Assembly (NCBI GenBank): GCA_022770365.1
Contig: JALEHU010000099.1
Coordinates: 1-64,000 of the forward strand
From: Blautia sp.
GTDB taxonomy: Bacteria; Bacillota; Clostridia; Lachnospirales; Lachnospiraceae
Length of the DNA: 64,000 bases
Direction of reading: 5' to 3'
Shown here: one piece after another, positions 34,311 through 44,009 of the stretch
Layout: each line of letters opens with the position of its first letter
Position numbering within the stretch: the first letter of the stretch is position 1
The notes under the pieces: model-generated
Told to the model about the DNA's origin: nothing
The model's database searches: none
The model's input: the letters and a program-made list of their open reading frames with translations, nothing else
Translations under genes and position numbers: made by a program

Positions 34311-36785
34311 TCACTCCGGTTTTACCGCACAGAGCATGAACATGGGAGTTGGATTATAAAATTCATCTTTTTCTATATAAATTCTTGTACTGATACCAAG
34401 GTCAATGTTAAATTTCTCCAGATTCATTTTCCCCAGAGTTTCCAGATCCCATGCAGGACGGCTGTAGGAGCTGATAGGAAGCTGTCTTTTGATTTCCTCA
34501 CATTCACGCATCATCTCATCTCCAACCGTATGATGAGCATGTGTCTCAGGCAGATCAGATGTGTCCGCGAAATCGCTCAGGCCATAATTGGCATCAAAAT
34601 TCAGAAGGATACCGCCTTTTTTCAAAACACGCAGCCATTCCCGGTAAGCCTGAGCGGCATCCGGCAAAGTCCACGTCAGATTCCGTGACACCACCACGTC
34701 AAAACTTTCCGAAGGAAAATCCAGATGTTCCGCATCCATCTCATAAAATTCGCAGTAAACGCCTTCCTCAGCCGCAAGCTTTCTGGAATTCTCCACCATT
34801 TCCGGTGTCAGATCGGTTCCTGTGGCCTCATAGCCCTGCTTTGCCAGCAGTATGGTGAAAAATCCTGTTCCGCATCCCACATCCAGAATCCTCAGAGGCT
34901 CTTCTGTGCCCGATAAGCCCGATTTTTTGATCTGCTGCTCTATTTCCCTGAGCCAGCGTCCTGCCATCGCACTGTGGAGCTCCTGACGGCGCTGTGAAAG
35001 AAAGCTTTCGCTTCGTTTCCCCCAGTATCTCACGATCCGTTCCTTGCGCTCATCATTCTCTTTTACGATCCTGCCATAGGCAACCATCGGGCCGTCTTCC
35101 AGAACCTGCAGCGAACCTGTCTGGTAAAGAATAATGCCGTCATATTCCGCAGTGCTGACTTCCAGTACATGGCCTTCATAATCACGCACTTCTCCAAGAA
35201 ATTCCCCTTTGCGTACAATGTCACCGGCTTTTCTGGCAGGATACCACAAACCGCCCTGTGATGCATCCTGATAGCGTACATCTGCCACATCCAGCGGATA
35301 ATAAGTACGATAATCTTTGATTCCCTGATAAATTCCCAGATGGCATAAAATATTGCGCACATCCCGTCTGGTGGACCGGGCTTCCTCACTTTTCCAGTTT
35401 CCCATTCCTCCCCGTTCGATCAGGATACTGGGAATTCCTGCAGATGCGGCATAATTATAGGCGCCTCCGGATTCCACATTGGACTTTACCATATAAGGCA
35501 CATCCACCTGCTCTGCCATCTGCCGCGACGCTGCAACTACTTCCGGTGCTGCTTTTCCGGCATAATATACATAGGGAGTCAGTTCCTCATAATCATCTCC
35601 GCTGTGCAGATCAATACAATAATCTGCTGCCGGATACAGTTCCTGAACAATCGCATATGCCAGGCGCTCCATTTCCGTTCCGTCTGCCCTGCCCGGAAAT
35701 ACGCGGTTCAGGTTCTTGTCATCACTCAGTCCCATACTGCCGTTCCTCGCCTCAAATGCAGGCCTGTTCACCACTTTCACAAGAATGATCGTTCCTGTCA
35801 CCTTTTCGATTTTCAGCCTCTCGGACAGCTCGATCACGGACTGGATTCCCACATATTCTCCGGCATGAACACCTGCCATGACCAGGGCGGTTTTGCCCGG
35901 CTGCTTCCCGTGAAGAATCGTTGCGGGAAGCGGGAATTCACCATTTCCCAGTTTCAGGCATCCGCTGACCCGTTCTCCGGGAGCCGCTTCCATACCGCAC
36001 AGACGAAAAACGTCCTTCTCCTTAATACCTCTTAGTAAAAATACAGTTGTGGAAGAGTTATTCACAATTTCTTCTTCTGTCCAGACTTCTTTCCACACAT
36101 CTTCATCACAGTCCACCTGTGTAAAACCAGCAGCTCCCATGGCTTCCAGATCCCACTGCGGCCTTTTGAGACGGCTTAATGGAACCTGTCTTGCGATTTC
36201 TTCCATTTTCTCATTATCGGTGTCACCGTAGTAATCTTCAAACTGCTCGTCTGCCACATTCTGACGGTCTGCCTCATAAGCTTCTCTCTTGTGTTCATCG
36301 AATAAATGTCCGTACCAGTCCGCATCAAAATTAAGCAGTACACCACCTTTTTTCAGTACACGGTACCATTCCTTATAAGCTTTTGCCGGATCCGGAAGGT
36401 TCCAGGTAACATTGCGCGTAACAACTGCATCAAACTGCCCATCTTCCAGCTTCAGTTCCTGGGCATCTCCCACCATCCAGCAGATTTTTTCCGCCAGGTT
36501 TCCTGCATTCTGACGGGCTTCTTTAAGCATCTCTGCTGTATAGTCCACAGCTGTTACCTGATATCCGGCTTCTGCAAGGAGAATGGCAAAAAAGCCAGGC
36601 CCCGTGCCCACATCCAGTATATGGATATCTGCCGGCTCCTTTCCAGGAAAATGCTCTGTGAGTAGTGCAAGTAACTTTTCCTTCCACATCGAACGTCTGG
36701 CGTCCGCCATTTCCTGCTGATTATATTCAGAATAACCGGAAGCACGTTTTGTCCAGTATTCATAAATCTCCTCTTTTAAATTCAT
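34311..36785 (-). CDS. Three-part fusion: SAM methyltransferase / M14 (AstE/AspA-like) deacylase / SAM methyltransferase
   Basis: 824 residues, ATG behind CGGAG. Residues 1-250: class I methyltransferase with LDVGTGPG (57-64) and RNVTWNLPDP. Residues about 260-575: M14 zinc hydrolase of the succinylglutamate desuccinylase/aspartoacylase type, with zinc ligands His307 and Glu310 (GVHAGEY) and His394 (DLHSG), substrate Arg in NLNRVFPG (361) and catalytic Glu457 (IERGG), closing with the usual barrel-like tail. Residues 576-824: a second methyltransferase, LDVGCGTG (634-641), RNLTWTLPDA, clearly homologous to the first. All three active sites look intact. Its promoter carries the 21-bp motif shared with the cbiMQO and second ABC operons. 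A role in altering a metal-chelating acyl-amino acid (metallophore) is a hypothesis. I know of no characterised protein with this order. Confidence 0.85.
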   Translation of the reverse strand: MNLKEEIYEYWTKRASGYSEYNQQEMADARRSMWKEKLLALLTEHFPGKEPADIHILDVGTGPGFFAILLAEAGYQVTAVDYTAEMLKEARQNAGNLAEKICWMVGDAQELKLEDGQFDAVVTRNVTWNLPDPAKAYKEWYRVLKKGGVLLNFDADWYGHLFDEHKREAYEADRQNVADEQFEDYYGDTDNEKMEEIARQVPLSRLKRPQWDLEAMGAAGFTQVDCDEDVWKEVWTEEEIVNNSSTTVFLLRGIKEKDVFRLCGMEAAPGERVSGCLKLGNGEFPLPATILHGKQPGKTALVMAGVHAGEYVGIQSVIELSERLKIEKVTGTIILVKVVNRPAFEARNGSMGLSDDKNLNRVFPGRADGTEMERLAYAIVQELYPAADYCIDLHSGDDYEELTPYVYYAGKAAPEVVAASRQMAEQVDVPYMVKSNVESGGAYNYAASAGIPSILIERGGMGNWKSEEARSTRRDVRNILCHLGIYQGIKDYRTYYPLDVADVRYQDASQGGLWYPARKAGDIVRKGEFLGEVRDYEGHVLEVSTAEYDGIILYQTGSLQVLEDGPMVAYGRIVKENDERKERIVRYWGKRSESFLSQRRQELHSAMAGRWLREIEQQIKKSGLSGTEEPLRILDVGCGTGFFTILLAKQGYEATGTDLTPEMVENSRKLAAEEGVYCEFYEMDAEHLDFPSESFDVVVSRNLTWTLPDAAQAYREWLRVLKKGGILLNFDANYGLSDFADTSDLPETHAHHTVGDEMMRECEEIKRQLPISSYSRPAWDLETLGKMNLEKFNIDLGISTRIYIEKDEFYNPTPMFMLCAVKPE

Positions 36786-36853
36786 ATCTCAGCTCCGTTG
36801 ATTCAAAACCAGGCATATCTCTCCCTGCCTGACACATTCCTGTTTCATAGCCA

Positions 36854-36898
36854 ATTATAAGAATCCTGCGTCTTTCGTACAAGCCCCCGGGGGGGATA
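36854..36898 (-). promoter_or_regulatory. Promoter with 21-bp shared motif, copy D (fusion enzyme)
   Basis: Motif at 36878-36898 reads TATCCCCC-CCGGG-GGCTTGTA on the minus strand; TTGTAC (36877-36882) is the -35 and TATAAT (36854-36859) the -10, 17-base spacer. Confidence 0.75.
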
Positions 36899-37026
36899 AA
36901 ATCGCTGCAAAGAAAAAAGATGCATGCTTTAGAGGCCTTTCCGCCTTCTGCAGGTCGCTTCAAAATTGAAAAAAGGAGCCGGTCCCTATGGAACAGCTCC
37001 TTGGTAATCTTACAATATTTTTCTTA

Positions 37027-38502
37027 CTAAACAAGACGTCTTACAGAAAGAATCGTTCTGTAGGTAGCATCATTGCTGATCTTAATACCATCTCTGGAAT
37101 TGGATGCATGAACGATCTGTCCGTTGCCCATGTAAATTGCAACATGTCCGCCATAGCAGATCAGGTCACCAGGCTGCGCATCTGCATAAGACACCTCATA
37201 GCCGGCATTCTGCTGTTCGTAGGAAGTTCTTGGCAGGCTTACGCCAAAATTGGAATATACACTCTGTACAAAGCCGGAGCAGTCAGCACCATTGGTGAGA
37301 CTTGTACCTCCCCATACATATGGGTTGCCTACAAACTGTGTCGCATAATCCACTACAGAAGAACCTGAACCGGATCCGCTGCTTGTGTAGGAAGAAGGAT
37401 CCACAGTATTTCCGCTGTCAATTACATTGCCGTACTCATCCGTTTCATAATTCTCGGAACTTCCGGTTTCACTGCTTCCGGTCTCGGAACTTCCAGACTC
37501 AGAACCGGTGGTATTTCCCAGAAGATAATTGGCATCACGCACATCTCCATCAATGTCATATACGGTAATTCCGTTTGCGGCTGCATATGCCAGGTCTACC
37601 GGATTTCCATCCTCATCATAAAATGTCTCTGCTTCATAACCGTTTTGTTCTTCTGTATCTCCGGCCTCTGCTGCAGCAGCTGCAGCGGCTTCTGCTTCAG
37701 CCTGTGCTCTTGCAGCTTCTTCAGCGGCAATTCTCTCTGCCTCAGCCTCGGCTCTCTCTACTTCCAGACGCTCAATCTCTGCCTGATATTCTACGATCAG
37801 ATTAGAATACTCAGTAGCCATCTGCTGTGCATAGGCAATTTCATCATCACAGTATGCAGATTCTGCACGTTTCTGGTCGATCATGTTCTGCAGGTTTACG
37901 GATTCTGCTTCGTACTCCTGCTTCATTCCTTCCAGTTCTGCTTTTTCCTGTTCGTATCTTTCACTGAGCTGTTTTACCTGCTCAATGGTATTTGCATATT
38001 TCTCAAGGCTCTCTCTGTCGTAATCATACATCTGCTGTGTATATTCAGCTTTGGTAAGAAGATCTGACAGATTATCTGCATTCATCATCATCTGGAACCA
38101 TGCATCATTGCCGCCCTTTTCATAAAGATACTGGATACGCAGCTTCATAGCCTCGTACTGTTTGTCACGGGCTTTCTCAGCTTTGGCCAGGTCTTCTTTC
38201 GTCTGGGCAATGTCTGCTTCTTTATTTGCGATGTCTCCTTCAAGAACCTGAATGGAAACCATTACATTCACCAGGTTCGCATCCAGTGAAGCGATCTCAT
38301 TTTCAAGCTGGGATTTCGCATAATATAAATTGTCAATTTGAGCATAAGCAGCATCAAGCTGTGCACTGGCATCCTGAAGCTGGGAGTAGGTCCATGCCTG
38401 ATCTTCCATAATCTCCTGCTCATCTCTGGCAGCACTGACGCTTACCACCTGTGCGGCGCTCATAATAAATGCTAATGTCAAACATACAAGTCTTTTTTTC
38501 AT
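37027..38502 (-). CDS. Secreted NlpC/P60 peptidoglycan hydrolase with coiled coil (CwlO/PcsB-like)
   Basis: 491 residues from ATG 38502 (MKKRLVCL; GAGGGTGAT is the ribosome site). Signal peptide, a long coiled coil (about 30-250, ending in an Ala/Glu-rich stretch), a low-complexity Ser/Gly linker with SGSSETGSSETGSSE repeats, and a C-terminal NlpC/P60 domain (last ~115 residues) with catalytic Cys in GADCSGFV, His in GGHVAIYMG and third polar residue in VHASN. The layout matches D,L-endopeptidases that need an FtsEX-like partner for growth or division. Single gene. Confidence 0.88.
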   Translation of the reverse strand: MKKRLVCLTLAFIMSAAQVVSVSAARDEQEIMEDQAWTYSQLQDASAQLDAAYAQIDNLYYAKSQLENEIASLDANLVNVMVSIQVLEGDIANKEADIAQTKEDLAKAEKARDKQYEAMKLRIQYLYEKGGNDAWFQMMMNADNLSDLLTKAEYTQQMYDYDRESLEKYANTIEQVKQLSERYEQEKAELEGMKQEYEAESVNLQNMIDQKRAESAYCDDEIAYAQQMATEYSNLIVEYQAEIERLEVERAEAEAERIAAEEAARAQAEAEAAAAAAAEAGDTEEQNGYEAETFYDEDGNPVDLAYAAANGITVYDIDGDVRDANYLLGNTTGSESGSSETGSSETGSSENYETDEYGNVIDSGNTVDPSSYTSSGSGSGSSVVDYATQFVGNPYVWGGTSLTNGADCSGFVQSVYSNFGVSLPRTSYEQQNAGYEVSYADAQPGDLICYGGHVAIYMGNGQIVHASNSRDGIKISNDATYRTILSVRRLV

Positions 38503-38654
38503 GTTTATCACCCTCATAATTTCGTGTTTATTATGTAATATTTTCGAAATATTTATTTCAAGTTCTTTTACATATTAACACATGATCACAAGGAATGCAA
38601 GTATAAATCTATAAAAAGTTTAATATTTTGTAACATCTGTTAAAGTAAGTGCAA

Positions 38655-38690
38655 CAAAAAGAGGATTGTCGGCTTTCTGGACAATCCTCT
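38655..38690 (-). terminator. Terminator of the repeat-bearing cell-wall hydrolase gene
   Basis: GAGGATTGTC and GACAATCCTC arms; TTTTTGTTG follows on the minus strand. Confidence 0.8.
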
Positions 38691-38768
38691 TCTGTTTATT
38701 TTAATAGAATTATTACATTTTCATGCCTGATATATACAGATAACTTTTCAAAATTTCTGCCATGAAAC

Positions 38769-40451
38769 TCAGCTGAACAGATCAGCCAGAATCTGTTTTG
38801 CAGACTTATTCAGATATCCGTCCGGATCTGCAAGGGTACTTCTGTTCCATCTGAAGTAGTTGCCGTTGCGGATGTAGTTTCCGCTGGATGTATGATAATC
38901 ATACTTGGTATATCCTGAGAACTTGGACATATACTGTTTTGCAAGCGCTATCGCCTCGCTGGAATAATCGCCGTTCGGAGTAGGAGTACCGGAAATCTGA
39001 CATCCCGCCTGCGGAGTAGAATGAACAATCACCACACTCTTATCGGAACACTGACCAACAACGATCCATGTATGACCGCTGTTATAGCCAACATCACCAG
39101 GCTGAAGCTTATAATTGTTTTTAGATAATGAAGCCTGTGTAATAATAGATCCCCAGCCTCTGGATTTGTAAGAAGAACCAACATCTGATGCTACAACCGT
39201 ATATCCGCTGCCTACGCCGGATTTCGTCTGCATTACCTGATAAGCTGCCCAGCCTACAAAACCGGAGCAGTCAAGGCCCTTTGCTCTGTTCGCAGTACTC
39301 AGATCACGGTAATTGTTGTAATCATAGCTGCTGCTCTGACTGTTATACCATTGCTGCCATGTAGGGCTTACACCCTTACGTGTGGAATCATTCCATCCGC
39401 CGCCCCATACATATAAAGCTCTTCCTACCGGCTGTATTGCACCCAGCAGATAATTCTTTATTGTCTTGGAAGAAGATGGCTGGCTGATATCAGCTCCTGT
39501 GTCCGTATTCACAACCATAATTCCATCACTTCCGAATGTATAGCTTTTACCGTCAATGGTTTTGGTTCCTGTTGCCATCTTACCGGTGGATGTATCAAAA
39601 TAACGTTTGTTGCCCTTGCTGTCTGTCAGCCAGCCTGTTGCCATGACTCCGCTTCCGGAATAGAAATAATAGGTTGCACCGCTTAGCGTTTTGAATCCGG
39701 TTGCCATTACACAGGTGGATGTATCAAAATAACGTTTCTGTTTCTTACTGTCCGTCAGCCAGCCTGTTGCTGCTGCTCCGGAACCGCTGTAAAAATAATA
39801 CTTCTTACCGCTCAGAGTCACCCAGCCCGTCTTCATAACTCCGGCTGAATCAAAATAGTACTTCTTATCGCTCAGGGTCATCCAGCCTTTCTTCGCAGCG
39901 CCACTGGTCTTGTCAAAATAATACTTCTTTTTGCTCAGTGTCGCCCAGCCGGTTTTCATAGCACCAGTGGTCTTGTCAAAATAACGTTTCTGTTTCTTAC
40001 TGTCTGTCAGCCACCCGGTCGCCGCAATACCTGACTTACTGTACAGATAATACTTCTTTCCGCTTAAAGTCAGCCAGCCCGTCTTCATAACACCTGTGGT
40101 TTTATCGAAATAGCGTCTCTGGCCCTTGCTGTTAGCCAGCCAGCCGGTCACCATGACACCGGCCTTGCTGGTGAAATAGTATTTTCTTCCCTTGCTGTCT
40201 GTCAGCCACCCTTTCTGCTGAACGCCGGTCTTGGTATTAAAATAATATTTCTTTCCGTTTAAAGTAAGCCAGCCCTTTTGTTTGCTGCCATCTTGCCTTA
40301 TGTAGTATGTTTTTCCGTTAATGGTCTGGAATCCGGTCTTTGTTGCTGCCTGTACATCCCCGGCTGTCACAACATTAACTGTTCCTGCCACACAAAGTAC
40401 CAGCAGAAACAATATCCCCCAATTCTTCAGCTTCTTATATACGTTTCGCAT
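38769..40451 (-). CDS. Secreted cell-wall hydrolase with 13 choline/glucan-binding-type repeats and NlpC/P60-like domain
   Basis: 560 residues. Signal peptide (cleavage near VQA-AT). Residues about 38-325 hold 13 repeats of about 20 residues with the GW ... KKYYF ... TG pattern (cell wall-binding repeats, Pfam CW_binding type). Then an NlpC/P60-like catalytic domain: Cys in GLDCSGFVGWAAY, His in NSGHTWIVVG, third residue in VHSTPQ. It probably attaches non-covalently to the wall and cleaves stem peptides. Some repeats (KKQKRYFDKTTGAMKTGW and the like) are nearly identical, so copy number may vary between strains. Confidence 0.87.
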   Translation of the reverse strand: MRNVYKKLKNWGILFLLVLCVAGTVNVVTAGDVQAATKTGFQTINGKTYYIRQDGSKQKGWLTLNGKKYYFNTKTGVQQKGWLTDSKGRKYYFTSKAGVMVTGWLANSKGQRRYFDKTTGVMKTGWLTLSGKKYYLYSKSGIAATGWLTDSKKQKRYFDKTTGAMKTGWATLSKKKYYFDKTSGAAKKGWMTLSDKKYYFDSAGVMKTGWVTLSGKKYYFYSGSGAAATGWLTDSKKQKRYFDTSTCVMATGFKTLSGATYYFYSGSGVMATGWLTDSKGNKRYFDTSTGKMATGTKTIDGKSYTFGSDGIMVVNTDTGADISQPSSSKTIKNYLLGAIQPVGRALYVWGGGWNDSTRKGVSPTWQQWYNSQSSSYDYNNYRDLSTANRAKGLDCSGFVGWAAYQVMQTKSGVGSGYTVVASDVGSSYKSRGWGSIITQASLSKNNYKLQPGDVGYNSGHTWIVVGQCSDKSVVIVHSTPQAGCQISGTPTPNGDYSSEAIALAKQYMSKFSGYTKYDYHTSSGNYIRNGNYFRWNRSTLADPDGYLNKSAKQILADLFS

Positions 40452-40643
40452 ACATACCTTCCTTTTTCATTTTCATTACTGATTGTATTCATAATCCTGT
40501 GATGCAGGGCATGTGGATTCTTTACACAGACAGCCCTCCAATATTTACAATTTAAGATTATTTTTTACAATCTTGTTACAAGTTTATGTCCACATTATAT
40601 ACCAATAACTTTTCCCCGTCAACATCAAAGTCGTAATTCCGCA

Positions 40644-40685
40644 ACAAAAAAGGATGATTCTGCAAACAGCATCTTCATCCTTTTG
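40644..40685 (-). terminator. Terminator of the ddh gene
   Basis: AGGATGA and TCATCCT arms; TTTTTTGTTG follows on the minus strand. Confidence 0.75.
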
Positions 40686-40723
40686 AAATTCAATTAAATT
40701 ATTTGTAATATTTCACCACCAGA

Positions 40724-41710
40724 TTACAGCAGGTGTTTTCTCAGTTCTGCTCCGTCCAGCGCACTTAAATATGCCGGTGGTACATCAAATACAGTCTTAC
40801 AGCCTTTCTGGCCTTCCTGACTCAGACGATATGCAGCTCTTGCATAGGCAACAATGACAGAAGAAGTAAATTCCGGATTGGAATCCAGTTTCAGGCTGTA
40901 TTCGATCACATGGCTGTTCTCATCATTCCAGCCGGTCCTGCCGCTTCTGATCACAAAACCACCGTGAGGAATTCCGCTGTGATCACGCTTCATTTCCTCT
41001 TCGGAGATAAAATGAACAGTTGTGTCATATTCGTCAAAATAGTTCGGCATAGTCTTGATTTCCTGCTCGATGCGGGCCAGATCTGCACCTTCTTCGGCTA
41101 CCACAAAACACTCCCTCGTATGTTTCTGACGGGTTGTCAGTTCCGGATTCTCACCATTACGCACTGCCGTAAGTGCAGATTCCACAGGGATTGTATACTG
41201 CTTGCCGTCTTTTACTCCAGCAATACGGCGGATTGCATCGGAATGTCCCTGGCTTACGCCTTTGCCCCAGAACGTATAATCTTTGCCATTGGTCAGAATC
41301 GCATTTGCATACATACGGTTCAGGGAGAACATTCCCGGATCCCAGCCAACGGAAATAATTCCTACATGACCGCTCTCGGAAGCTGCCTTATCTACATTCT
41401 CAAAATGCTGCGGGATTTTGGCATGAGTATCAAAACTGTCTACGACATTAAACCATTGTGCAAATTTCGGAGTCTGTATCGGAAGGTCTGTAGCACTTCC
41501 ACCGCACATGATCATGACATCAATCTGATCCTTCATGCTTTCTGCCTCATCTACTCGGCAGACTTTTGCTGTCTCTGTAAGAATTTTTACCGTTTCAGGT
41601 GCCCGACGGGTAAAAACAGCAACCAGCTCAAGATCAGGATTATGTTTGATTGCGCACTCAATCCCGCGTCCCAGATTGCCGTATCCCATAATACCAATAC
41701 GAATACTCAT
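40724..41710 (-). CDS. ddh: meso-Diaminopimelate dehydrogenase
   Basis: 328 residues; ATG 41710 lies eight bases after GGAGG (the ATG two codons earlier is too close). NADPH-binding GYGNLGRG (9-16), then FTRRAPETV, MIMCGGSATDLPIQ, NVVDSFDTHAKIP, SVGWDPGMFSLNRM and GKGVSQGHSDAIRRI, all hallmarks of Ddh. It converts tetrahydrodipicolinate, ammonia and NADPH to meso-DAP in one step for lysine and peptidoglycan synthesis. Found as a single gene in many Lachnospiraceae. Confidence 0.95.
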   Translation of the reverse strand: MSIRIGIMGYGNLGRGIECAIKHNPDLELVAVFTRRAPETVKILTETAKVCRVDEAESMKDQIDVMIMCGGSATDLPIQTPKFAQWFNVVDSFDTHAKIPQHFENVDKAASESGHVGIISVGWDPGMFSLNRMYANAILTNGKDYTFWGKGVSQGHSDAIRRIAGVKDGKQYTIPVESALTAVRNGENPELTTRQKHTRECFVVAEEGADLARIEQEIKTMPNYFDEYDTTVHFISEEEMKRDHSGIPHGGFVIRSGRTGWNDENSHVIEYSLKLDSNPEFTSSVIVAYARAAYRLSQEGQKGCKTVFDVPPAYLSALDGAELRKHLL

Positions 41711-41941
41711 TATCATTTCCTCCTGTATTTCTGTGTCAGATATAACATTTTGCAGTTTTCATCGCACTCTATCACACTAGTGCATTGAAAACATGCAGTC
41801 TTTATTATCTTATTATGTCCAGGGAAAAATGTCAATTCTACATAAGTAAATATACAAAAAAAATGCTGCAGCATAACAGTTCCGCTTTCGTCAGAACTGT
41901 TACAGCTGCAAGCCGGGTTAAAGTTCGCATTTTACATTCTG

Positions 41942-42574
41942 TCAGATACAGAAGAACCCGCCGCCCGGACAGCACAGATTGCATGCCAGATTTGCAAGAC
42001 AGAGTTTCATGCAGAAATCACCGCCCTCCGTCGGCATCCCGCCAAATGGACTCTGCATTTCCTGGTACCAGGTACCGCCGCCTTCCATCCTCTGAAGCAG
42101 CATCCGATACTGGGAATTATCTGGTTCCAGACGTACAGCTTCACGAATATCATTCAGTGCTTTTACATTATTTCCCATTCCCATATTGGCCATGGCTGAC
42201 AGATAGTACCACTGCCCGTTCCTCTGTCCCAATGAAGAAAGTACATTCAAAGCTTCCTGATAATGACCGCTCTGTATATAATTAGCCGCCGCCTGCCTGC
42301 GCAGAGACTCCTCATCCTGATACGTACTGCTGTTCTGCGCTCTGCCATAACCGCCATAACTTCCGCTTCCGGCTCCCGGACCATATTCTCTTTCTTTCAT
42401 GATCTGGTCATATGCCTGCTGTACTTCCTTAAACTTCTCTTCGGCCTGCGCTTTATTGGGGTTATTGATGTTTGCATCCGGGTGATATTTTCTGCTCAAA
42501 CGCCTGTAGGCTCTTTTTATTTCTTCATCAGAGGCATCTCTGGATACGCCAAGTATGCTATATGGATCTAACAT
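41942..42574 (-). CDS. J-domain protein with TPR-like repeats and Cys-rich tail
   Basis: 210 residues from ATG 42574 behind AGGAG; the frame is open upstream but inside the previous gene. J domain at 1-65 ([16 protein letters not shown] in KYHPDAN), a Gly/Tyr/Ser linker, two TPR-type helices ([34 protein letters not shown]), and a tail [23 protein letters not shown] with seven Cys (core CNLCC). It overlaps the DUF5685 gene by 17 bases. It is probably a DnaK co-chaperone specific to this gene pair. This pairing is common in Lachnospiraceae. Confidence 0.85.
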   Translation of the reverse strand: MLDPYSILGVSRDASDEEIKRAYRRLSRKYHPDANINNPNKAQAEEKFKEVQQAYDQIMKEREYGPGAGSGSYGGYGRAQNSSTYQDEESLRRQAAANYIQSGHYQEALNVLSSLGQRNGQWYYLSAMANMGMGNNVKALNDIREAVRLEPDNSQYRMLLQRMEGGGTWYQEMQSPFGGMPTEGGDFCMKLCLANLACNLCCPGGGFFCI

Positions 42575-43412
42575 GATTTTTCTCCTGTTCTTCTCTGCGC
42601 TTCTTCGATACCGTCTGAAAACGGCACCACACGCCAGAGTACAAAATATTACGCAGAATGTCCGCATATTTTATAATAGGAAGTTTCTCAAATTCCCGGC
42701 ATGCTTCCGCCATCATCATCATCAGAAGCTGACGGACACGCTCTTCAAACCCTTCCATTATATAATCCTCTGAAAAGGGATTGTAATTTCCAGTTTCTGC
42801 GTCTTTTTCCACATCATCATAAGCATCCAGAAGATAAATGAATTTGCCCAGATAAAATCCCAGTCTCCGAAGCGTTGGTTCCCAGTTATCGTGCCTGTAT
42901 GCAAAAATTTCTTCCATGATTCTGCCAAAACAACCGGACATTTTGTCGATGTCCGTCTCTCCGTCTTCTTCCCATCTGGAAAGCTGGTTCAAAAGAGACA
43001 GGATTTTTTGTGATTTTTCAGAATACGCAGCTTCCGCCTTCTTATCACCATTCTCCAAAAGCTTAGCATAGGCCAAACGAAGCAGCTTTTTTTCATCCGA
43101 CCAGTCGTCCATACATTTATAATAGGTAAGAAGCAGATTCATATCAGCTGCATATTCAGTAATCTCATTCTTTCTTACTGCCTGTTTTACTATTGGATGA
43201 ACGATACATCTCGTAGTCCCCTTTTGTACAGGCGGTTCATATAATCCGCTGAGCAGCAGAATAACAAACGTCATATCATAATTCAGGCTGATCTGCCCCG
43301 CAATTCCGTATTTTTCACGGAGTTCCCGGCACAATCCGCAGTAAAATGAACGATAGACATCAAAATCTTTAAATTTCATCTCCGGTTTATTTATCACTAC
43401 ATAACCGAACAT
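42558..43412 (-). CDS. DUF5685 family protein
   Basis: 284 residues from ATG 43412 behind [26 protein letters not shown] and [13 protein letters not shown] are the conserved start of this family, with a CxxC. The rest is alpha-helical with [17 protein letters not shown] and [21 protein letters not shown], an Asp-rich pattern recalling all-helical prenyl-synthase-like folds. Function unknown. It is coupled to the following J-domain gene by an overlap. Confidence 0.8.
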   Translation of the reverse strand: MFGYVVINKPEMKFKDFDVYRSFYCGLCRELREKYGIAGQISLNYDMTFVILLLSGLYEPPVQKGTTRCIVHPIVKQAVRKNEITEYAADMNLLLTYYKCMDDWSDEKKLLRLAYAKLLENGDKKAEAAYSEKSQKILSLLNQLSRWEEDGETDIDKMSGCFGRIMEEIFAYRHDNWEPTLRRLGFYLGKFIYLLDAYDDVEKDAETGNYNPFSEDYIMEGFEERVRQLLMMMMAEACREFEKLPIIKYADILRNILYSGVWCRFQTVSKKRREEQEKNHVRSI

Positions 43413-43494
43413 ATTCCCTCCATGCTGCATCTCATACAGCATTCTCGCCTCTTATTCTGCATGTTCATCATGCAGACAGTTACCGCAGCATATT

Positions 43495-43535
43495 TGTTCG
43501 GTCAGAGCAGTAAATGGGCAATTCCGACCGAACAT
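43495..43535. other. Inverted repeat between two genes
   Basis: TGTTCGGTC (43495-) and GACCGAACA (to ~43535) arms with a 22-base loop, upstream of the DUF5685 gene and downstream of the zinc-ribbon gene. No T-run; possibly an operator or a processing hairpin. Confidence 0.4.
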
Positions 43536-43555
43536 TAACACACACTCTTAAGTAC

Positions 43556-43966
43556 TCAGCTTTTCTTAACAAACTTCGTATGACATTTCGGACAGTCTAT
43601 TTCAATCTTTCCCTTGCCTCTGGGAATACGGATCTTCTGACCACAGCCCGGACAGGTATAGATATGATGTGTTTTACGCTGCTGCATCATATTTTTTTCG
43701 CGCTGAAAACGTGCGCGGACTTTATCTGTCATCTGCAGATACTTCTGATTTTCCTCATAACGTTTCGGGATATCCTTCGACAAAATCCTGTAATATGTAT
43801 AAACAATCGCCAAAAGTCCTATCGTATCAAGCAGTGAACCGAGGAAACTGCCACTCCCTGCAAAAATCGCCAAAATAATTGCCGCAAACGCTACGCCCAT
43901 GGTAAATCTGGACAAATTATCTACTCCGTTACGCCCCTGCATGAATTTGATAAACTTTTCTCTCAT
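43556..43966 (-). CDS. Small membrane protein with C-terminal zinc ribbon
   Basis: 136 residues, ATG behind GAAGGT. Two hydrophobic segments at about 20-60, a charged linker, then CPGCGQKIRIPRGKGKIEIDCPKC, a four-Cys zinc ribbon (CPGC and CPKC). Known in Lachnospiraceae as a hypothetical protein; function unknown. Confidence 0.75.
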   Translation of the reverse strand: MREKFIKFMQGRNGVDNLSRFTMGVAFAAIILAIFAGSGSFLGSLLDTIGLLAIVYTYYRILSKDIPKRYEENQKYLQMTDKVRARFQREKNMMQQRKTHHIYTCPGCGQKIRIPRGKGKIEIDCPKCHTKFVKKS

Positions 43967-44009
43967 GAAATACCTTCTTTCTTTTTTTCTTCAGAGCAGT
44001 TTTCTTTCA

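Noticed and set aside
34541-36035. Plus-strand open frames across the methyltransferase-deacylase fusion
   Set aside because: His/Arg/Cys-rich shadow translations with no motifs; the minus-strand product has intact catalytic motifs throughout.
36760-36963. 67-codon open frame upstream of the fusion enzyme
   Set aside because: It runs across the promoter motif and the -10 box; no ribosome site and no resemblance to known proteins.
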